This document shows, piece after piece, positions 27,437 through 36,859 of a stretch of 64,000 bases of DNA. This stretch comes from JALHVH01 sp964544265 (GTDB taxonomy: Bacteria > Acidobacteriota > Aminicenantia > Aminicenantales > Saccharicenantaceae): NCBI GenBank assembly GCA_964544265.1, contig CAZJBD010000002.1:10801-74800 (forward strand). The letters run 5' to 3'. The notes under the pieces are model-generated. The model had not been told where the DNA came from, searched no databases, and saw only the letters and a program-made list of their open reading frames with translations. Both the position numbers and the translations under genes were made by a program. Numbering within the stretch: position 1 is the stretch's first letter; each line of letters starts with the position of its first letter.

Positions 27437-28192
27437 ATGAAAACCACAATGATAAAAGTGTCCTTGTTGGGGACCTTGCTTCTGCTCCCCTTATTGAGCT
27501 GGGCGCAGACGCAAGATCTGAAGACCGTCAAATTGAACGAGCCGAATAAGAAGCGAGGACTTCCTGTTATGGAGGCTTTGTCCGTTAGGGCTTCCGTGAG
27601 GGAATGGTCCGACAAAGAGGTCAGCCTCGAGGATCTGTCCGATCTGTTGTGGGCTGCCAACGGAATCAACCGGCCTGAAACGAAGAAGCGGACGGCCGCA
27701 TCGGCCATGAATGCCCAGGATGTCGATATCTACGTATTCATGAAGGACGGTGTTTATCTTTACGACGCTCTCGGCCACGCGCTCGTTCCCGTGCTCGCCG
27801 GAGATCTTCGTTCTCAAATCATGATGGCGCCGCGCGGCGGCCCTGGCGGACCGGGTGGTGCGCCGGGAGCAAAGCCTGAGGGCGCCCTGATGCCCAAGCC
27901 GGAAGGTCCTCAGGGACCCAAGCCGTCCGGCGGACCGCAGTCTCCGGCGCCGGTCCAACTGATTTTGGTGTCAGACGCCTCTCGTTTTGGCGCCGGAACC
28001 CCGGAATTAAAATTAGAATGGGGCGCCATAGACACCGGCATCGTGTCGCAAAATATCGCCCTGTTTTGCGCCGCGACGGGGATGGCTACCAGGCCCCGCG
28101 CCTCCATCAACAAAGAAAAGGTCAAGAGCCTCCTGAATCTGAAAGATGCTCAGCACCCTTTTTTGAACCATCCCATCGGGTACCCAAAATAA
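27437..28192 (+). CDS. exported nitroreductase-like (SagB/ThcOx-type) protein with collagen-like insertion
   Basis: A 251-residue protein with a signal peptide (VSLLGTLLLLPLLSWAQ) and a nitroreductase-family fold: RASVREWSDKEVSLEDLSDL, LLWAANGINRPE, and the closing GIVSQNIALFCAATGM. These features fit the SagB/ThcOx-type FMN branch. Between the two halves of the fold is a 35-residue Gly/Pro/Lys stretch (about 138-172) with GGPGGPGGAPG and repeated KPEG units. Such an insertion is not part of the fold and probably forms a flexible surface loop. Export of an FMN enzyme is unusual and would require periplasmic flavin or a loss of function. GAGGAGG precedes ATG 27437. Confidence 0.75.
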   Translation: MKTTMIKVSLLGTLLLLPLLSWAQTQDLKTVKLNEPNKKRGLPVMEALSVRASVREWSDKEVSLEDLSDLLWAANGINRPETKKRTAASAMNAQDVDIYVFMKDGVYLYDALGHALVPVLAGDLRSQIMMAPRGGPGGPGGAPGAKPEGALMPKPEGPQGPKPSGGPQSPAPVQLILVSDASRFGAGTPELKLEWGAIDTGIVSQNIALFCAATGMATRPRASINKEKVKSLLNLKDAQHPFLNHPIGYPK

Positions 28193-28285
28193 TTTCATCC
28201 TGAAGCCGTCCCCAATCCCCCAGACATGAGGGGCTAATCCCAGCAGAGGAAGGTCGGAGTCAAACCCAGGTAAAGACTCGCCGCA

Positions 28286-29322
28286 TTAATCGACAGGCAC
28301 GGGCGTATTAAGGCGGGCGGACCGATAAACTGCGTCGATGATCCTGGCAGCTTGAAGGCCGTCGCGTCCCGATCCCAGCGGCTCGCGGCCCTCCAGGATC
28401 GCGCCGGTGAATTCCCTCCATTCCTCGTTCCAGGAAATATCCGGGCCGGGGAATTCGTCGACCTCCTCGTCCGGCGCTCCCCCTGGGTACCCTCCCGGTG
28501 TTTCCGGGTCGGCCCGTCGCGTCCCATAGACAAGCTTCTCTATTCCGTAACTTCCGCCCAGGCCTTCAATGAGAAGATAGCCCTTTTCGCCGAAAATCTC
28601 GAATTGGAATCTATTTTTCCACTGCGTCCAACTGACTTCGAGGCAGGCCGTCCGGCCGCCATCCGCCCGGAGGATCATCGATACATGGTCTTCAACCTGC
28701 ATGGGCCAATGGGCCGTACGGACTTGCCCATAAACCTCCCGGATCTCCCCCAAGAACCAGCGTGACAGGTCAATGACATGGACGCCTTGATCAAGCAGCA
28801 CGCCGCCTCCCGCGATCTCGGGATCGGCGCGCCACTCGTTCTCATATCCGGGCCGTCCACACCGTGCCCATAAACGCCCCGGATATAATAGAGAGGCCCG
28901 ATGCCTCCGGCTTCAACCAGAGCGCGCGCTTTGCGGAGCGCCGGATGATGGCGATGATTGAAGCCGGTCTTTAGGGTTCTACTCCGGCGGACGGCTACCC
29001 GGTTCAAGCGCTCGGCCTCGCGGGCGTTTCTTCCCAAAGGCTTCTCACAGAGGACATGGCATCCACGCTCCAGGGCTGCAACGGCAATCTCGGCGTTGAA
29101 CTTGTTGGGGGCGGCGGCGATGACCGCCTCCAGCCCGGGGATTTCCAGGATCCTCCGCCAATCGTCCAGGGCTCTGGCTCCGGCCGCGGTCGCCAGGGCC
29201 GCCGCTCGATCGAGGTTGGTATCGCAAACCGCGGCAAGCCAGTTGCTTTGGCCGCACGATATCAGGGACTCCGCCCGTTTGCGTCCGATGAGTCCGGCCC
29301 CGACGATCGCTGTCTTGATCAT
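28286..29322 (-). pseudogene. Gfo/Idh/MocA-family oxidoreductase with one frameshift
   Basis: The N-terminal NAD-binding half (IKTAIVGAGLIGRKRAESL, EKPLGRNAREAERL, HRHHPALRKA) runs to about 28858, and the C-terminal half (GGGVLLDQGVHVIDLSRWFL onward) continues in another frame. Joining them near 28855-28865 gives a normal 345-residue family member reading YGHG-GRPGYENEW. A single-base indel is enough, so this may be a sequencing error or a recent inactivation. The ATG overlaps the upstream SDR stop (ATGA), making it the last gene of the leftward glycan operon. The likely role is redox modification of a nucleotide sugar or free sugar. Confidence 0.8.
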
Positions 29323-30167
29323 GGCTGCTTTTTCGAGAAATCCCGGCCGTCGATGCGGCGAAGCAGGTAAAGGCCCTCTTCCGGCTTGGTCGTCCCGTTC
29401 GCCCACTCCCTCCAAGGGTCCCATACCGCGCTGATCGTTTTGCCGCTGATTCCTTCGGCGGCCGGAGAAGCCAGGAAGGATATGAGTTCGGCCGCGGCGC
29501 GGGCGGAATCGAACCCCTTCCGCTCCTTGATCCGCACCTTATCGTATTCACTCCCAACTTGGTCGCGGGGAGCGGCCAGGATCTCCTCGATCATTCGGGT
29601 CCGGATGGTCCCTGGGGATATGGCGTAGACTTGGATGTGATGGGGTCGGAGTTCATCGGCCAGGATCTCGGTGAAACGGACGATCCCCGCCTTGGCCGTG
29701 GAGTAGGCGGAGAAGTTCGGCCGCGAAGAGTATGCCCCGCCCCCGGAAAAATTGATGATCTTGCCCTTGCCCCGGGCGATCATGCCGGGCAGCGCTGCGC
29801 GGCAGCAGAGGGCCGTCCCTATCAGATTGATTTCGATATTTCTTTTCCAACTCCGGATGTCGGTCTCGGCAAAGGCTCCGATCGGCGGCTGGATGCCGGC
29901 GGCATTGACGAGAACGTCGATTGACCCCGAGATTCGCTCGGCCGTCCGTACGATCTTCCGAACGTCTGCTTCGCGCGCAACGTCGCCCACGATTCCGCGG
30001 ACAGGGCTCGCCCTCCCCATCTCGGCGGCGGCCGCCCGAACCTCGGCCGCCGTCCGGGCGGCGATAACAACTGAGGCCCCCTCCTCGAGAAATTTTTCAG
30101 CGACGGCGCGGCCGATCCCTCGGCTGCCGCCGGTGACCAGAACGACACGGCTCCCGAACGCTCTCAT
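29319..30167 (-). CDS. short-chain dehydrogenase/reductase
   Basis: A 282-residue classical SDR with the cofactor motif TGGSRGIG, NAAG, and the active-site Tyr-Lys in YSTAK with the Ser in NFSGGG. Both ends overlap its neighbours by ATGA, so it is coupled to the heptose-kinase-like gene before it and the Gfo/Idh/MocA oxidoreductase after it. It probably oxidises or reduces a sugar in a surface-glycan pathway. The C-terminal 40 residues after the catalytic domain extend it slightly beyond the typical 250 residues. Exact substrate unknown. Confidence 0.82.
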   Translation of the reverse strand: MRAFGSRVVLVTGGSRGIGRAVAEKFLEEGASVVIAARTAAEVRAAAAEMGRASPVRGIVGDVAREADVRKIVRTAERISGSIDVLVNAAGIQPPIGAFAETDIRSWKRNIEINLIGTALCCRAALPGMIARGKGKIINFSGGGAYSSRPNFSAYSTAKAGIVRFTEILADELRPHHIQVYAISPGTIRTRMIEEILAAPRDQVGSEYDKVRIKERKGFDSARAAAELISFLASPAAEGISGKTISAVWDPWREWANGTTKPEEGLYLLRRIDGRDFSKKQP

Positions 30168-31165
30168 CGCCGACCTGCTCCGAAATCGGCGATAACCTTG
30201 GTCCCTTCGAGCTCAAACCGGTAGCGCATTTCGCGCAAGCCCATCCCGGCCATTGCCGCCCTTAGCTTTTTGTGGTCCCGCTCGCAGTAGAACAAGAAAA
30301 AACCCCCGCCTCCTGCGCCCGAGATCTTTCCGCCGAGCGCTCCGCTTCCCTTAGCCGTGTCGTAAACCTGGTCGAGCCAGGCGCTGCTGATCCCGGCGGC
30401 CAGTTCCTTCTTGAAGGTCCAGTGTTCATCGAATAGCAGGCCGATCCGCGCGAGGTCGCCGCGCTCCAAGGCTTCCAGGACGCGGAAGCCGATTTCTTTG
30501 ATCTTGTCCAAGTTTTCAACCACGCGGTTCTCTTGCTCCCGGGCGGCCCGGCTCTGGGTCTGAAGGATCTCATCGGCGTTCCGGGATGTCCGGGTATAGA
30601 ACGCCAGGAGGTTCCGGTTGAGTTCCTCCAGTGTCGCAACGTCAACCCGGGCATTTCGCACGGCGACCCTCCCGTCCGGAGCGATGTCCAGCACCCGGAT
30701 TCCGCCGAAGGCGGCCATGTATTGGTCCTGCTTGCCGATGGGCTTTCGGAGCCGGACGATCTCCAGCTCGCAGGCCCGCTCGGCGAGCGTCTGGAGCGGC
30801 ATGTATTCGCGTTTCAAGTGGGACAGAGCGTGGAGCAGACCGACGGCGTAGCAACTCGACGAGCCGAGACCCGTCCCGGCCGGGACATCGGCCATGGACA
30901 CGATTTCCAAGGCGTTTTCAATGCCCATCATGGCCATGGCCTCCCGGGCGATGTCGTGCCGCACCTCGTCGCGGCGTTCGACCGTCTCCGAGAGGGAATA
31001 TTTTATCCGGATCAGGTCGTCCACGATGGGCCGGTTGACGTTGATGTATAAATATTTGTCGATGCTCGCGGCAAGGATGAAGCCCCCCCGCTTCTCGTAG
31101 TAGGCCGGGAGGTCTGTGCCCCCGCCGCCCAGGGTGAAGCGGAACGGAGTCCGGGTTATAATCAT
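30164..31165 (-). CDS. hddA: GHMP kinase, heptose-7-phosphate kinase (HddA)-like
   Basis: A 333-residue GHMP kinase. It starts with IITRTPFRFTLGGGGTDLP, has the phosphate-binding loop PAGTGLGSSS and the C-terminal GKISGAGGGGFFLFY. Length and pattern fit D-glycero-alpha-D-manno-heptose 7-phosphate kinases (HddA, about 340 residues). The ATG at 31165, preceded by GGGAGG, overlaps the stop of the nucleotidyltransferase (ATGA). With that enzyme and GmhA at 39.4 kb it would make GDP-heptose for the glycan. No GmhB phosphatase is in the window. The alternative is another sugar kinase of the family. Confidence 0.8.
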   Translation of the reverse strand: MIITRTPFRFTLGGGGTDLPAYYEKRGGFILAASIDKYLYINVNRPIVDDLIRIKYSLSETVERRDEVRHDIAREAMAMMGIENALEIVSMADVPAGTGLGSSSCYAVGLLHALSHLKREYMPLQTLAERACELEIVRLRKPIGKQDQYMAAFGGIRVLDIAPDGRVAVRNARVDVATLEELNRNLLAFYTRTSRNADEILQTQSRAAREQENRVVENLDKIKEIGFRVLEALERGDLARIGLLFDEHWTFKKELAAGISSAWLDQVYDTAKGSGALGGKISGAGGGGFFLFYCERDHKKLRAAMAGMGLREMRYRFELEGTKVIADFGAGRR

Positions 31166-31869
31166 GAACATCCTCCCTCGTCTCGGGTCGCCGCCCGGAG
31201 AAGATCGGGGGTATCGACGGCAACGACGGGGCCTTTGAGGATATAAGCCAGGAAAGATTCTCCCCCCTTTAAGAGGAGGGGAAAAACGTCGTGGCCGAAA
31301 TCCGAGAATCCGGGCCGAAGGTACTCGAACAGGCGCGGTCCGAAATGATAGATCCCGGCGTTGATCCAACGGCTCGACGCCGCCCCGCATTCCGGCTTTT
31401 CGAGAAATCGTGCGATCCGTGCGTCTTCGCCGAACTCAACAATCCCTGATCCCTCGATGTTGTCCTTCTCGACGACCGCTATAATTCCCAGGGCGTCCTT
31501 CCCGTCCGCGAAGCGCACAAAATCCGTGTAATCGGGCTCCACCGTGTTGTCGCCGTAGACGACCAGGAAGGGCCCGCCGGCGAGGTCCGGTTCGAGGTTT
31601 TTGACAGCTCCGGCCGTTCCCAGGAGCTTCGGTTCATAAGAATAGCGGATGCGAAGTCCCCAAAGCTTCCCGTCCCCGAAACGGCTTCTGATCATGTCCG
31701 GCAGATGATGGAGATTGATAAAGACCTCATCAATTCCCGCGGCCGCCAGATTCTCGAGGTGCCGTTCGAGGGGAGGCTTCCCGCCGACCGGGATCATGAC
31801 TTTGGGCAGCCTATCCGTCCAGGGCTTCAAGCGTGTTCCCAAGCCGGCCGCCAGCAGAACCGCCTTCAT
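31162..31869 (-). CDS. hddC: sugar nucleotidyltransferase, HddC-like
   Basis: A 235-residue single-domain nucleotidyltransferase with the signature LLAAGLGTRLKPWTDRLPK, the metal-binding VVYGDNTVEPD and INAGIYHF. The short length without a C-terminal hexapeptide or isomerase domain matches GDP-heptose guanylyltransferases (HddC) and GlmU/RmlA-like single-domain forms. Its position directly before the HddA-like kinase, with a 4-base overlap, supports the heptose reading. The epimerase gene lies one base upstream. Confidence 0.78.
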   Translation of the reverse strand: MKAVLLAAGLGTRLKPWTDRLPKVMIPVGGKPPLERHLENLAAAGIDEVFINLHHLPDMIRSRFGDGKLWGLRIRYSYEPKLLGTAGAVKNLEPDLAGGPFLVVYGDNTVEPDYTDFVRFADGKDALGIIAVVEKDNIEGSGIVEFGEDARIARFLEKPECGAASSRWINAGIYHFGPRLFEYLRPGFSDFGHDVFPLLLKGGESFLAYILKGPVVAVDTPDLLRAATRDEGGCS

Positions 31870-31870
31870 A

Positions 31871-32809
31871 TCAGACCCGCCCTTCCGCCCTTTCCCGCTC
31901 GAGATAAGCGATCGCCTTTCTCAAGCCCGTAAGGAGATCGGTCCGCGGCGTCCAGCCCAGTTCCCGGGCCCGGCTGATATCGGCCAGGGTCGTCTCCGCT
32001 TCACCCGGCAGGTCTGGACGGCAGAGCGGCTCTATCCGTTTGCCCAGCAGCTTGCCGATCAAATCAAGAATCTCCAGTACGGAATAATTGACGCCCGAGC
32101 CGAGGTTGAAGGTCCGGTTGTCCGTCCGGCTGTCGGTCAAGCAGAGCAGGTGGAAATCGGTGACGTCATCCACGTAGACAAAATCCCGGCGCTTCCGGCC
32201 CGTCCCGTAGATGATGGGGCGTTCGTTTTTGAGGAGCTTGATGATGAAGGCGCTCATGATAGGCGGGATCGTTCGGCGGTAGTCCTGGGCCGGTCCGTAG
32301 ACACAGAAATAGCGCAACCCGGTCATCGTCATCCCGTGCTGGCGGCGGTAAACCTCGGCGAAGCGGGCGGAGCACGTCTTGCTGACCGCATAAAAGCTTC
32401 GCGGCTTTTCTTCGGTCTCGGGCGTCGGCCAAACCTCCGTTCCCTCATAAACGGCCGAGGAATCGGCGTAAACGACCTTCCGCGCCCCGGCCCGGCGGGC
32501 GGCCTCGAAGACCCGGACCGTCCCTCCGACGTTGATATCTGCGGTTTCCACCGGATCGGCCTGGCAGTCGCTGATGCAGTTCTTGGCAGCGAGATGGAAG
32601 ACAATATCCATCCCCCGGAAAAGCGGATCGTTGGCTTCGTCACGGATATCCGCAGCGGTAAAACGCACTCCGTCCGGCACGTTCTCTATCCGCCCCTGAC
32701 TCAGGTTGTCGATGCCGGCGACATCATAGCTTCCCTCCGCTAATAGACAGCGGGCAAGGTTGCTGCCGAGAAACCCCGCTACGCCCGTGATGAGCACTTT
32801 TTCCCGCAT
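31871..32809 (-). CDS. NAD-dependent sugar epimerase/dehydratase
   Basis: A 312-residue extended SDR with the nucleotide-binding motif ITGVAGFLGSNLA, the active site YAVSK with Ser-Ser in YADSSAVYEG, and a GALE/WbgU-like C-terminus. It likely interconverts a nucleotide sugar (UDP-hexose 4-epimerase type) or modifies a GDP-heptose. It is separated from the nucleotidyltransferase by one base and follows the large membrane protein by 54 bases in the same operon. Substrate not resolvable. Confidence 0.82.
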   Translation of the reverse strand: MREKVLITGVAGFLGSNLARCLLAEGSYDVAGIDNLSQGRIENVPDGVRFTAADIRDEANDPLFRGMDIVFHLAAKNCISDCQADPVETADINVGGTVRVFEAARRAGARKVVYADSSAVYEGTEVWPTPETEEKPRSFYAVSKTCSARFAEVYRRQHGMTMTGLRYFCVYGPAQDYRRTIPPIMSAFIIKLLKNERPIIYGTGRKRRDFVYVDDVTDFHLLCLTDSRTDNRTFNLGSGVNYSVLEILDLIGKLLGKRIEPLCRPDLPGEAETTLADISRARELGWTPRTDLLTGLRKAIAYLERERAEGRV

Positions 32810-32863
32810 GGATGGCTTAAGGAGTATAGGACCGGCCGCGGAAAGCTGTCAAGGACGTCGGCG

Positions 32864-35629
32864 TCATCGGACAAGTTCCCCTTCCCGGAAAATATATACG
32901 GAAAGACGTCGGTCCAGGGCGCTGACCGGCCAGGCTCGGTCGGCCTCGATTTCGATCCTGGAAACCTTGCGGAATTCCGGAGCGATCGGCACATCGAGCA
33001 GGTCCTCCCCGGGAGCGCGGATCGGGAAACGGGCGGCGGCCTGCCCGTCTAGACGGACGGTGATCGTGAAGCCGTCCGGCGAGCTAAAGGGGGGAACGAA
33101 GATTCGGTAGCAGAACATCCGTCTGTCCTTTAAATCAAGGACGAAGCTGACCTTTGGAGAGGCCCGGCCGTCCGGGTAAAGACCGGTGAAGTAGAAATCG
33201 TCCTTATCCATGTCGGCCGGGACAAAACGATCGCCCCCGAAGAAAAATCCGGTCTTTATGGTTTCCGCGTCCGGAATGACCTCTATCCTCCCGATCCTAC
33301 CGTTGACGAAGCGGTTGTCCGAGCCGATGTCCTGGTTGATAAAGCCGAACTTTCTTCCCGCGTTAATTTTCGTTCCGGCCCTAGCGAAAGTGATCCGGCC
33401 TAATCCGTCCCGATCCGGAGTGAACGGTTCGGACAAAATACGGACCTGGGCGGTTATCTCCGCCGAAAACACGGTCTTTCCAGCGAACTGAATGTTCATG
33501 GGCACCGATTCGATGCCTGGGCCGGCCTCCATGTGCATTTTGAGGCGCAGGGGCTGCCGGGTAACGTTCTTAATTAGGAAAGCTGAGTTGTTCTCAACCC
33601 AGCGGAAGCCGCGGCGGTCGAAGGACCAGGGGCTTTTGGGGTCGATCTCGTAGGGATACCAACCGACGATAGTCGCGATTTGGGGGTCAACCCGACGGAT
33701 GATGCCTCGCTTTGTGCTGACTGGAAACAGATAATCGGAGATGAGGCGGGCGTCGGCGATCAGGAAATACCCGGCATCTCGAACCACGGCTCGGGACGGG
33801 ACGTGATTTTTAAAAATATCCTCGGCCGAATTAGCCAGGAGAAGCCGAGAAGTCGTCCAGCCGTTTTCCTCGTATGGGTCTTCGTAACGGGTCTGGAAAT
33901 GCATTCGGGTGCTATTAACCAGGAAGCGGACCGGATAGTCTTTGAGGACATAGGACGCCCAGAGGTTGGGATGGAAATCGGGGATGATCGCGGTCAGAGG
34001 CTCGTGCGGATTAATGCTAGATTTCACGGCTTCCAGACGTCGGAGGGGATCCTTTCTTGAGGCTCCTCTCCATTCCACCCAAAAGGAGCTCTCTCCCAAG
34101 CTGGCTCGTCCAATAACGATAATATTGATGAAGTTGAAGAACACGAGCAAAATCAAGAGAAGGTCGATCGCCGTCCGGGTTGAAAATGTTTTCTTCCGTG
34201 CGCCCATGACTGCCCTGCTTCCGATAAGTAACGAGGCGCATAAAAAGAACTGGGACCACATCACTAGCTTGAAGAGAAGGAAATCTATCCGCGCGAAAAA
34301 GGCCAGGGCAGAGGCCGCGGCGAACAGACCGGCGAGAGATATCCAAAGGGTCCGCTTTTCATATGGAAAACGCAGGATCCCAAAACCGCAAAACGCGAAC
34401 AGCGCGGCCGAGAGAAGCACGACGAAACCGAGAGCCGTTGGAGGCGCGTTGATGAACGGCCAAGCACTTGGGGGGGCCGTGATGAGTCCCCATACAGTTG
34501 GAAGTCCCGATTCCACCAGGAAATAGGGAAACAGAATGGTCCGCTGGATGACATCGATGGTTTTGGGTTCAAAGAGACTATCCAGGCGGGTCTGCACGAG
34601 CTCGTAGCGGACCAGCCCCGGGAATTTGACGTTGAAGAAGACGACCAGGACGAGGAGAACGACCGCAGCCGTTTTGATGTCTTTAGCGAAACGCTGCTTC
34701 CCCCTAATCCATCGGATAGCCAGATAGATCCCATAGGGTAAGAAGAGCACCATGGCCTCGATATAGAGGAGGGCCGCTCCGATGAGGCCCATCATCAGCA
34801 GGACGAGATCCATCCATTTTCGGCTCAGCGAAAAGACCCGATTTATGGCCCAATGACAGAGGAGAATGATCGGAATCCCTGCGGCTTGGGCCAGCAGCTG
34901 GGCGATAAACCCAAAATAATGGAAACTGAACAAGGGGAGAAGGAAGATAATAACCAAGGCCATCCGCCGCGGAACGCCAAAGACGCCCAAGAACAGAAAC
35001 AGGCCTAGCGGCGTCAGCATGGCGAACGATATCAATACTGGGAAAAACAGCTCACGAGTCTCCCCCTTGAGGACGACGGAAACGAAAGACAACTGAAATT
35101 CGGGCCCCATCCTGTAGAATCGGTCCTGAAAATGAACTCGGACGATCAAGTCGATGCGTTCATAAACCGGATGCTCGCGGACGAGCTCAGGGTCGATCCG
35201 GTCGTTGACCGTGTGGTTTTTGAGATAATCGGACACGGCGACATAGCCGTAACAATCTTCGTTCCAGACAGACATATAGCTTCGGCCCACAATAAAGAAC
35301 GGGGCAGCCAGGACGACAAGATAAATGAGGCTGGCGACGAGCGGTCCGACCTCCGTCCCCCTGAAACGAAAATATGTTTTGTCCCTTACGGCCGCGACCA
35401 GGTTGAGGACAAGGACGGCGGCCAAGAGAATCACGGCGCTCGTACGGACCGGAAGATTGCCGTAGACGCCAAGGAGGTAAAGGAGGATGGCATTGAGGCA
35501 TAGCCCTAGCAGGGGGGAAAGGACGAGCCGCGGGGCCCGTCGGTCGTCCCGAATGAGCAGGCAGGCGAGCGGATAGCCTGAAGCAAACAGGAAAAGGAAT
35601 GAGGCCAGAGCCGTCAGAAGTCCGGTCAT
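32864..35629 (-). CDS. large multi-spanning GT-C-like membrane protein
   Basis: A 921-residue protein. The first 500 residues hold about 12 or more hydrophobic helices with an early acidic loop (SVWNEDCYGYVAVSDYL, about 122) of the kind used by GT-C glycosyltransferases. The rest is an extracytoplasmic domain rich in beta strands, ending in a small lectin-like or galactose-binding-like region. The probable role is transfer of a sugar from a polyprenyl carrier outside the membrane. The start ATG overlaps the stop of the GT2 gene upstream (ATGA). No family name can be given with confidence. Confidence 0.7.
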   Translation of the reverse strand: MTGLLTALASFLFLFASGYPLACLLIRDDRRAPRLVLSPLLGLCLNAILLYLLGVYGNLPVRTSAVILLAAVLVLNLVAAVRDKTYFRFRGTEVGPLVASLIYLVVLAAPFFIVGRSYMSVWNEDCYGYVAVSDYLKNHTVNDRIDPELVREHPVYERIDLIVRVHFQDRFYRMGPEFQLSFVSVVLKGETRELFFPVLISFAMLTPLGLFLFLGVFGVPRRMALVIIFLLPLFSFHYFGFIAQLLAQAAGIPIILLCHWAINRVFSLSRKWMDLVLLMMGLIGAALLYIEAMVLFLPYGIYLAIRWIRGKQRFAKDIKTAAVVLLVLVVFFNVKFPGLVRYELVQTRLDSLFEPKTIDVIQRTILFPYFLVESGLPTVWGLITAPPSAWPFINAPPTALGFVVLLSAALFAFCGFGILRFPYEKRTLWISLAGLFAAASALAFFARIDFLLFKLVMWSQFFLCASLLIGSRAVMGARKKTFSTRTAIDLLLILLVFFNFINIIVIGRASLGESSFWVEWRGASRKDPLRRLEAVKSSINPHEPLTAIIPDFHPNLWASYVLKDYPVRFLVNSTRMHFQTRYEDPYEENGWTTSRLLLANSAEDIFKNHVPSRAVVRDAGYFLIADARLISDYLFPVSTKRGIIRRVDPQIATIVGWYPYEIDPKSPWSFDRRGFRWVENNSAFLIKNVTRQPLRLKMHMEAGPGIESVPMNIQFAGKTVFSAEITAQVRILSEPFTPDRDGLGRITFARAGTKINAGRKFGFINQDIGSDNRFVNGRIGRIEVIPDAETIKTGFFFGGDRFVPADMDKDDFYFTGLYPDGRASPKVSFVLDLKDRRMFCYRIFVPPFSSPDGFTITVRLDGQAAARFPIRAPGEDLLDVPIAPEFRKVSRIEIEADRAWPVSALDRRLSVYIFREGELVR

Positions 35630-36828
35630 GGGACTTTCCCGCCGAACGTGGCGGATGCCGCTCTCTCGAAGGCGTAATCTATCAGCCGGAAAGACACCCG
35701 CCGGCGGTCTTGCCGGCTATACCTGAAAAGGCGCGAGCTTCGGATGAGCAGGGCGTTGCGGCCGGCCGTTTGGAGTTCCGCGGGAAGGTCGGCCGTGATC
35801 GTGAACATCCCTGCCGCTTCAAAGCGGTCGGTTCGAAGCCGGCGGCCGTTGAGGATGATCTCCAGAAAAACGGGCACGTTCTCAAAGGGCCAACCCCCTT
35901 TGAGGACAAAGCGGGCTGGAGCGCCATAGAAGGAGAACTCGATTTTTCGCGTCACCCAGCCGTCGGTGTAAACGTCCAAATGCCGGTTGATAAAATGGCT
36001 GATGATCTTGAACAGGAACATCCCCTTGATCCGGGACCGGACCGAGCGGCCCAGGTTGAGGCTGTTCGCTGCGCTTTCCAGCCCATAGATGAAATAGGCG
36101 GGCGGGAAATGCTGCCCGGAATGCTTCCGGGCTACCGAGACGATCTCCATCCACCTCCGCCGGCCTCCTGTCCGGGTTTTGGTTTGGGAGTAATCCCGCA
36201 GCCGGGCCGTGAGCGAAGGAAAATATAAAACGGGATATTTCGTTGCGATTCGAACCCAGAGATCCCAGTCCATGCACCAATGCAGGCCCTCGTCCAGCAG
36301 GCCGACCTCGTCAAGAACTTTTTTCCGGATAAAAGCGCTGGGCTGGGCGATGTAATCGGAGACGGCCGCCAGCCGGCGGTAGTTGAATATCCTCTGGGTA
36401 TGGGGATACATCCCGATCGGAGCCCCCTGGTCATCGACCATCACGGCATCCGAGTAAGCCAGCATGCATTCGGGACGGGCGGTCAGGAATTCGGCCGCCC
36501 GCCGGACGGCGCCTGCCGTATAGGCGTCGTCGGAGTTCAGCCAGGCCACGATCTCGCCGTTTGACCGCCGAAATCCCTTGTTGATGGCCTCGCTTTGTCC
36601 GTGGTCCCTCTCGCTCAGCCAGCGGATAAACCGGCAGCGGCGGGCCCAGCTCCGGATGATATCGAGGCTGCCGTCCGTGCTCCCCCCGTCGATGATCCAA
36701 TATTCCAGGTTCGGATAATCTTGAGCGGCCACGGAACGGATCGTCTCCTCGAGGTAAGAACCTTGGTTGAGGGACGGCGTGATGATCGTTACCCGGGGAC
36801 CATCGGTGTCCATCGGCGGTGGCATCAT
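35626..36828 (-). CDS. family 2 glycosyltransferase with C-terminal extension
   Basis: A GT-A enzyme of about 400 residues: VTIITPSLNQGSYLEETI, WIIDGGSTDGSLDI, the acidic motif as WLNSDDAY, and WCMDWDLWVRIA. A C-terminal region of about 130 residues (from about 270) is beta-rich and may bind acceptor or membrane. The start is uncertain: tandem ATGs at 36828 and 36825, or ATG 36813; none has an obvious Shine-Dalgarno within ten bases. It lies between the ABC ATPase gene and the membrane protein gene in the leftward operon. Transfers an unknown sugar onto the glycan. Confidence 0.82.
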   Translation of the reverse strand: MMPPPMDTDGPRVTIITPSLNQGSYLEETIRSVAAQDYPNLEYWIIDGGSTDGSLDIIRSWARRCRFIRWLSERDHGQSEAINKGFRRSNGEIVAWLNSDDAYTAGAVRRAAEFLTARPECMLAYSDAVMVDDQGAPIGMYPHTQRIFNYRRLAAVSDYIAQPSAFIRKKVLDEVGLLDEGLHWCMDWDLWVRIATKYPVLYFPSLTARLRDYSQTKTRTGGRRRWMEIVSVARKHSGQHFPPAYFIYGLESAANSLNLGRSVRSRIKGMFLFKIISHFINRHLDVYTDGWVTRKIEFSFYGAPARFVLKGGWPFENVPVFLEIILNGRRLRTDRFEAAGMFTITADLPAELQTAGRNALLIRSSRLFRYSRQDRRRVSFRLIDYAFERAASATFGGKVP

Positions 36829-36859
36829 TCGCGTTATCCGTTCTTCCCAGCTTCCCTCA

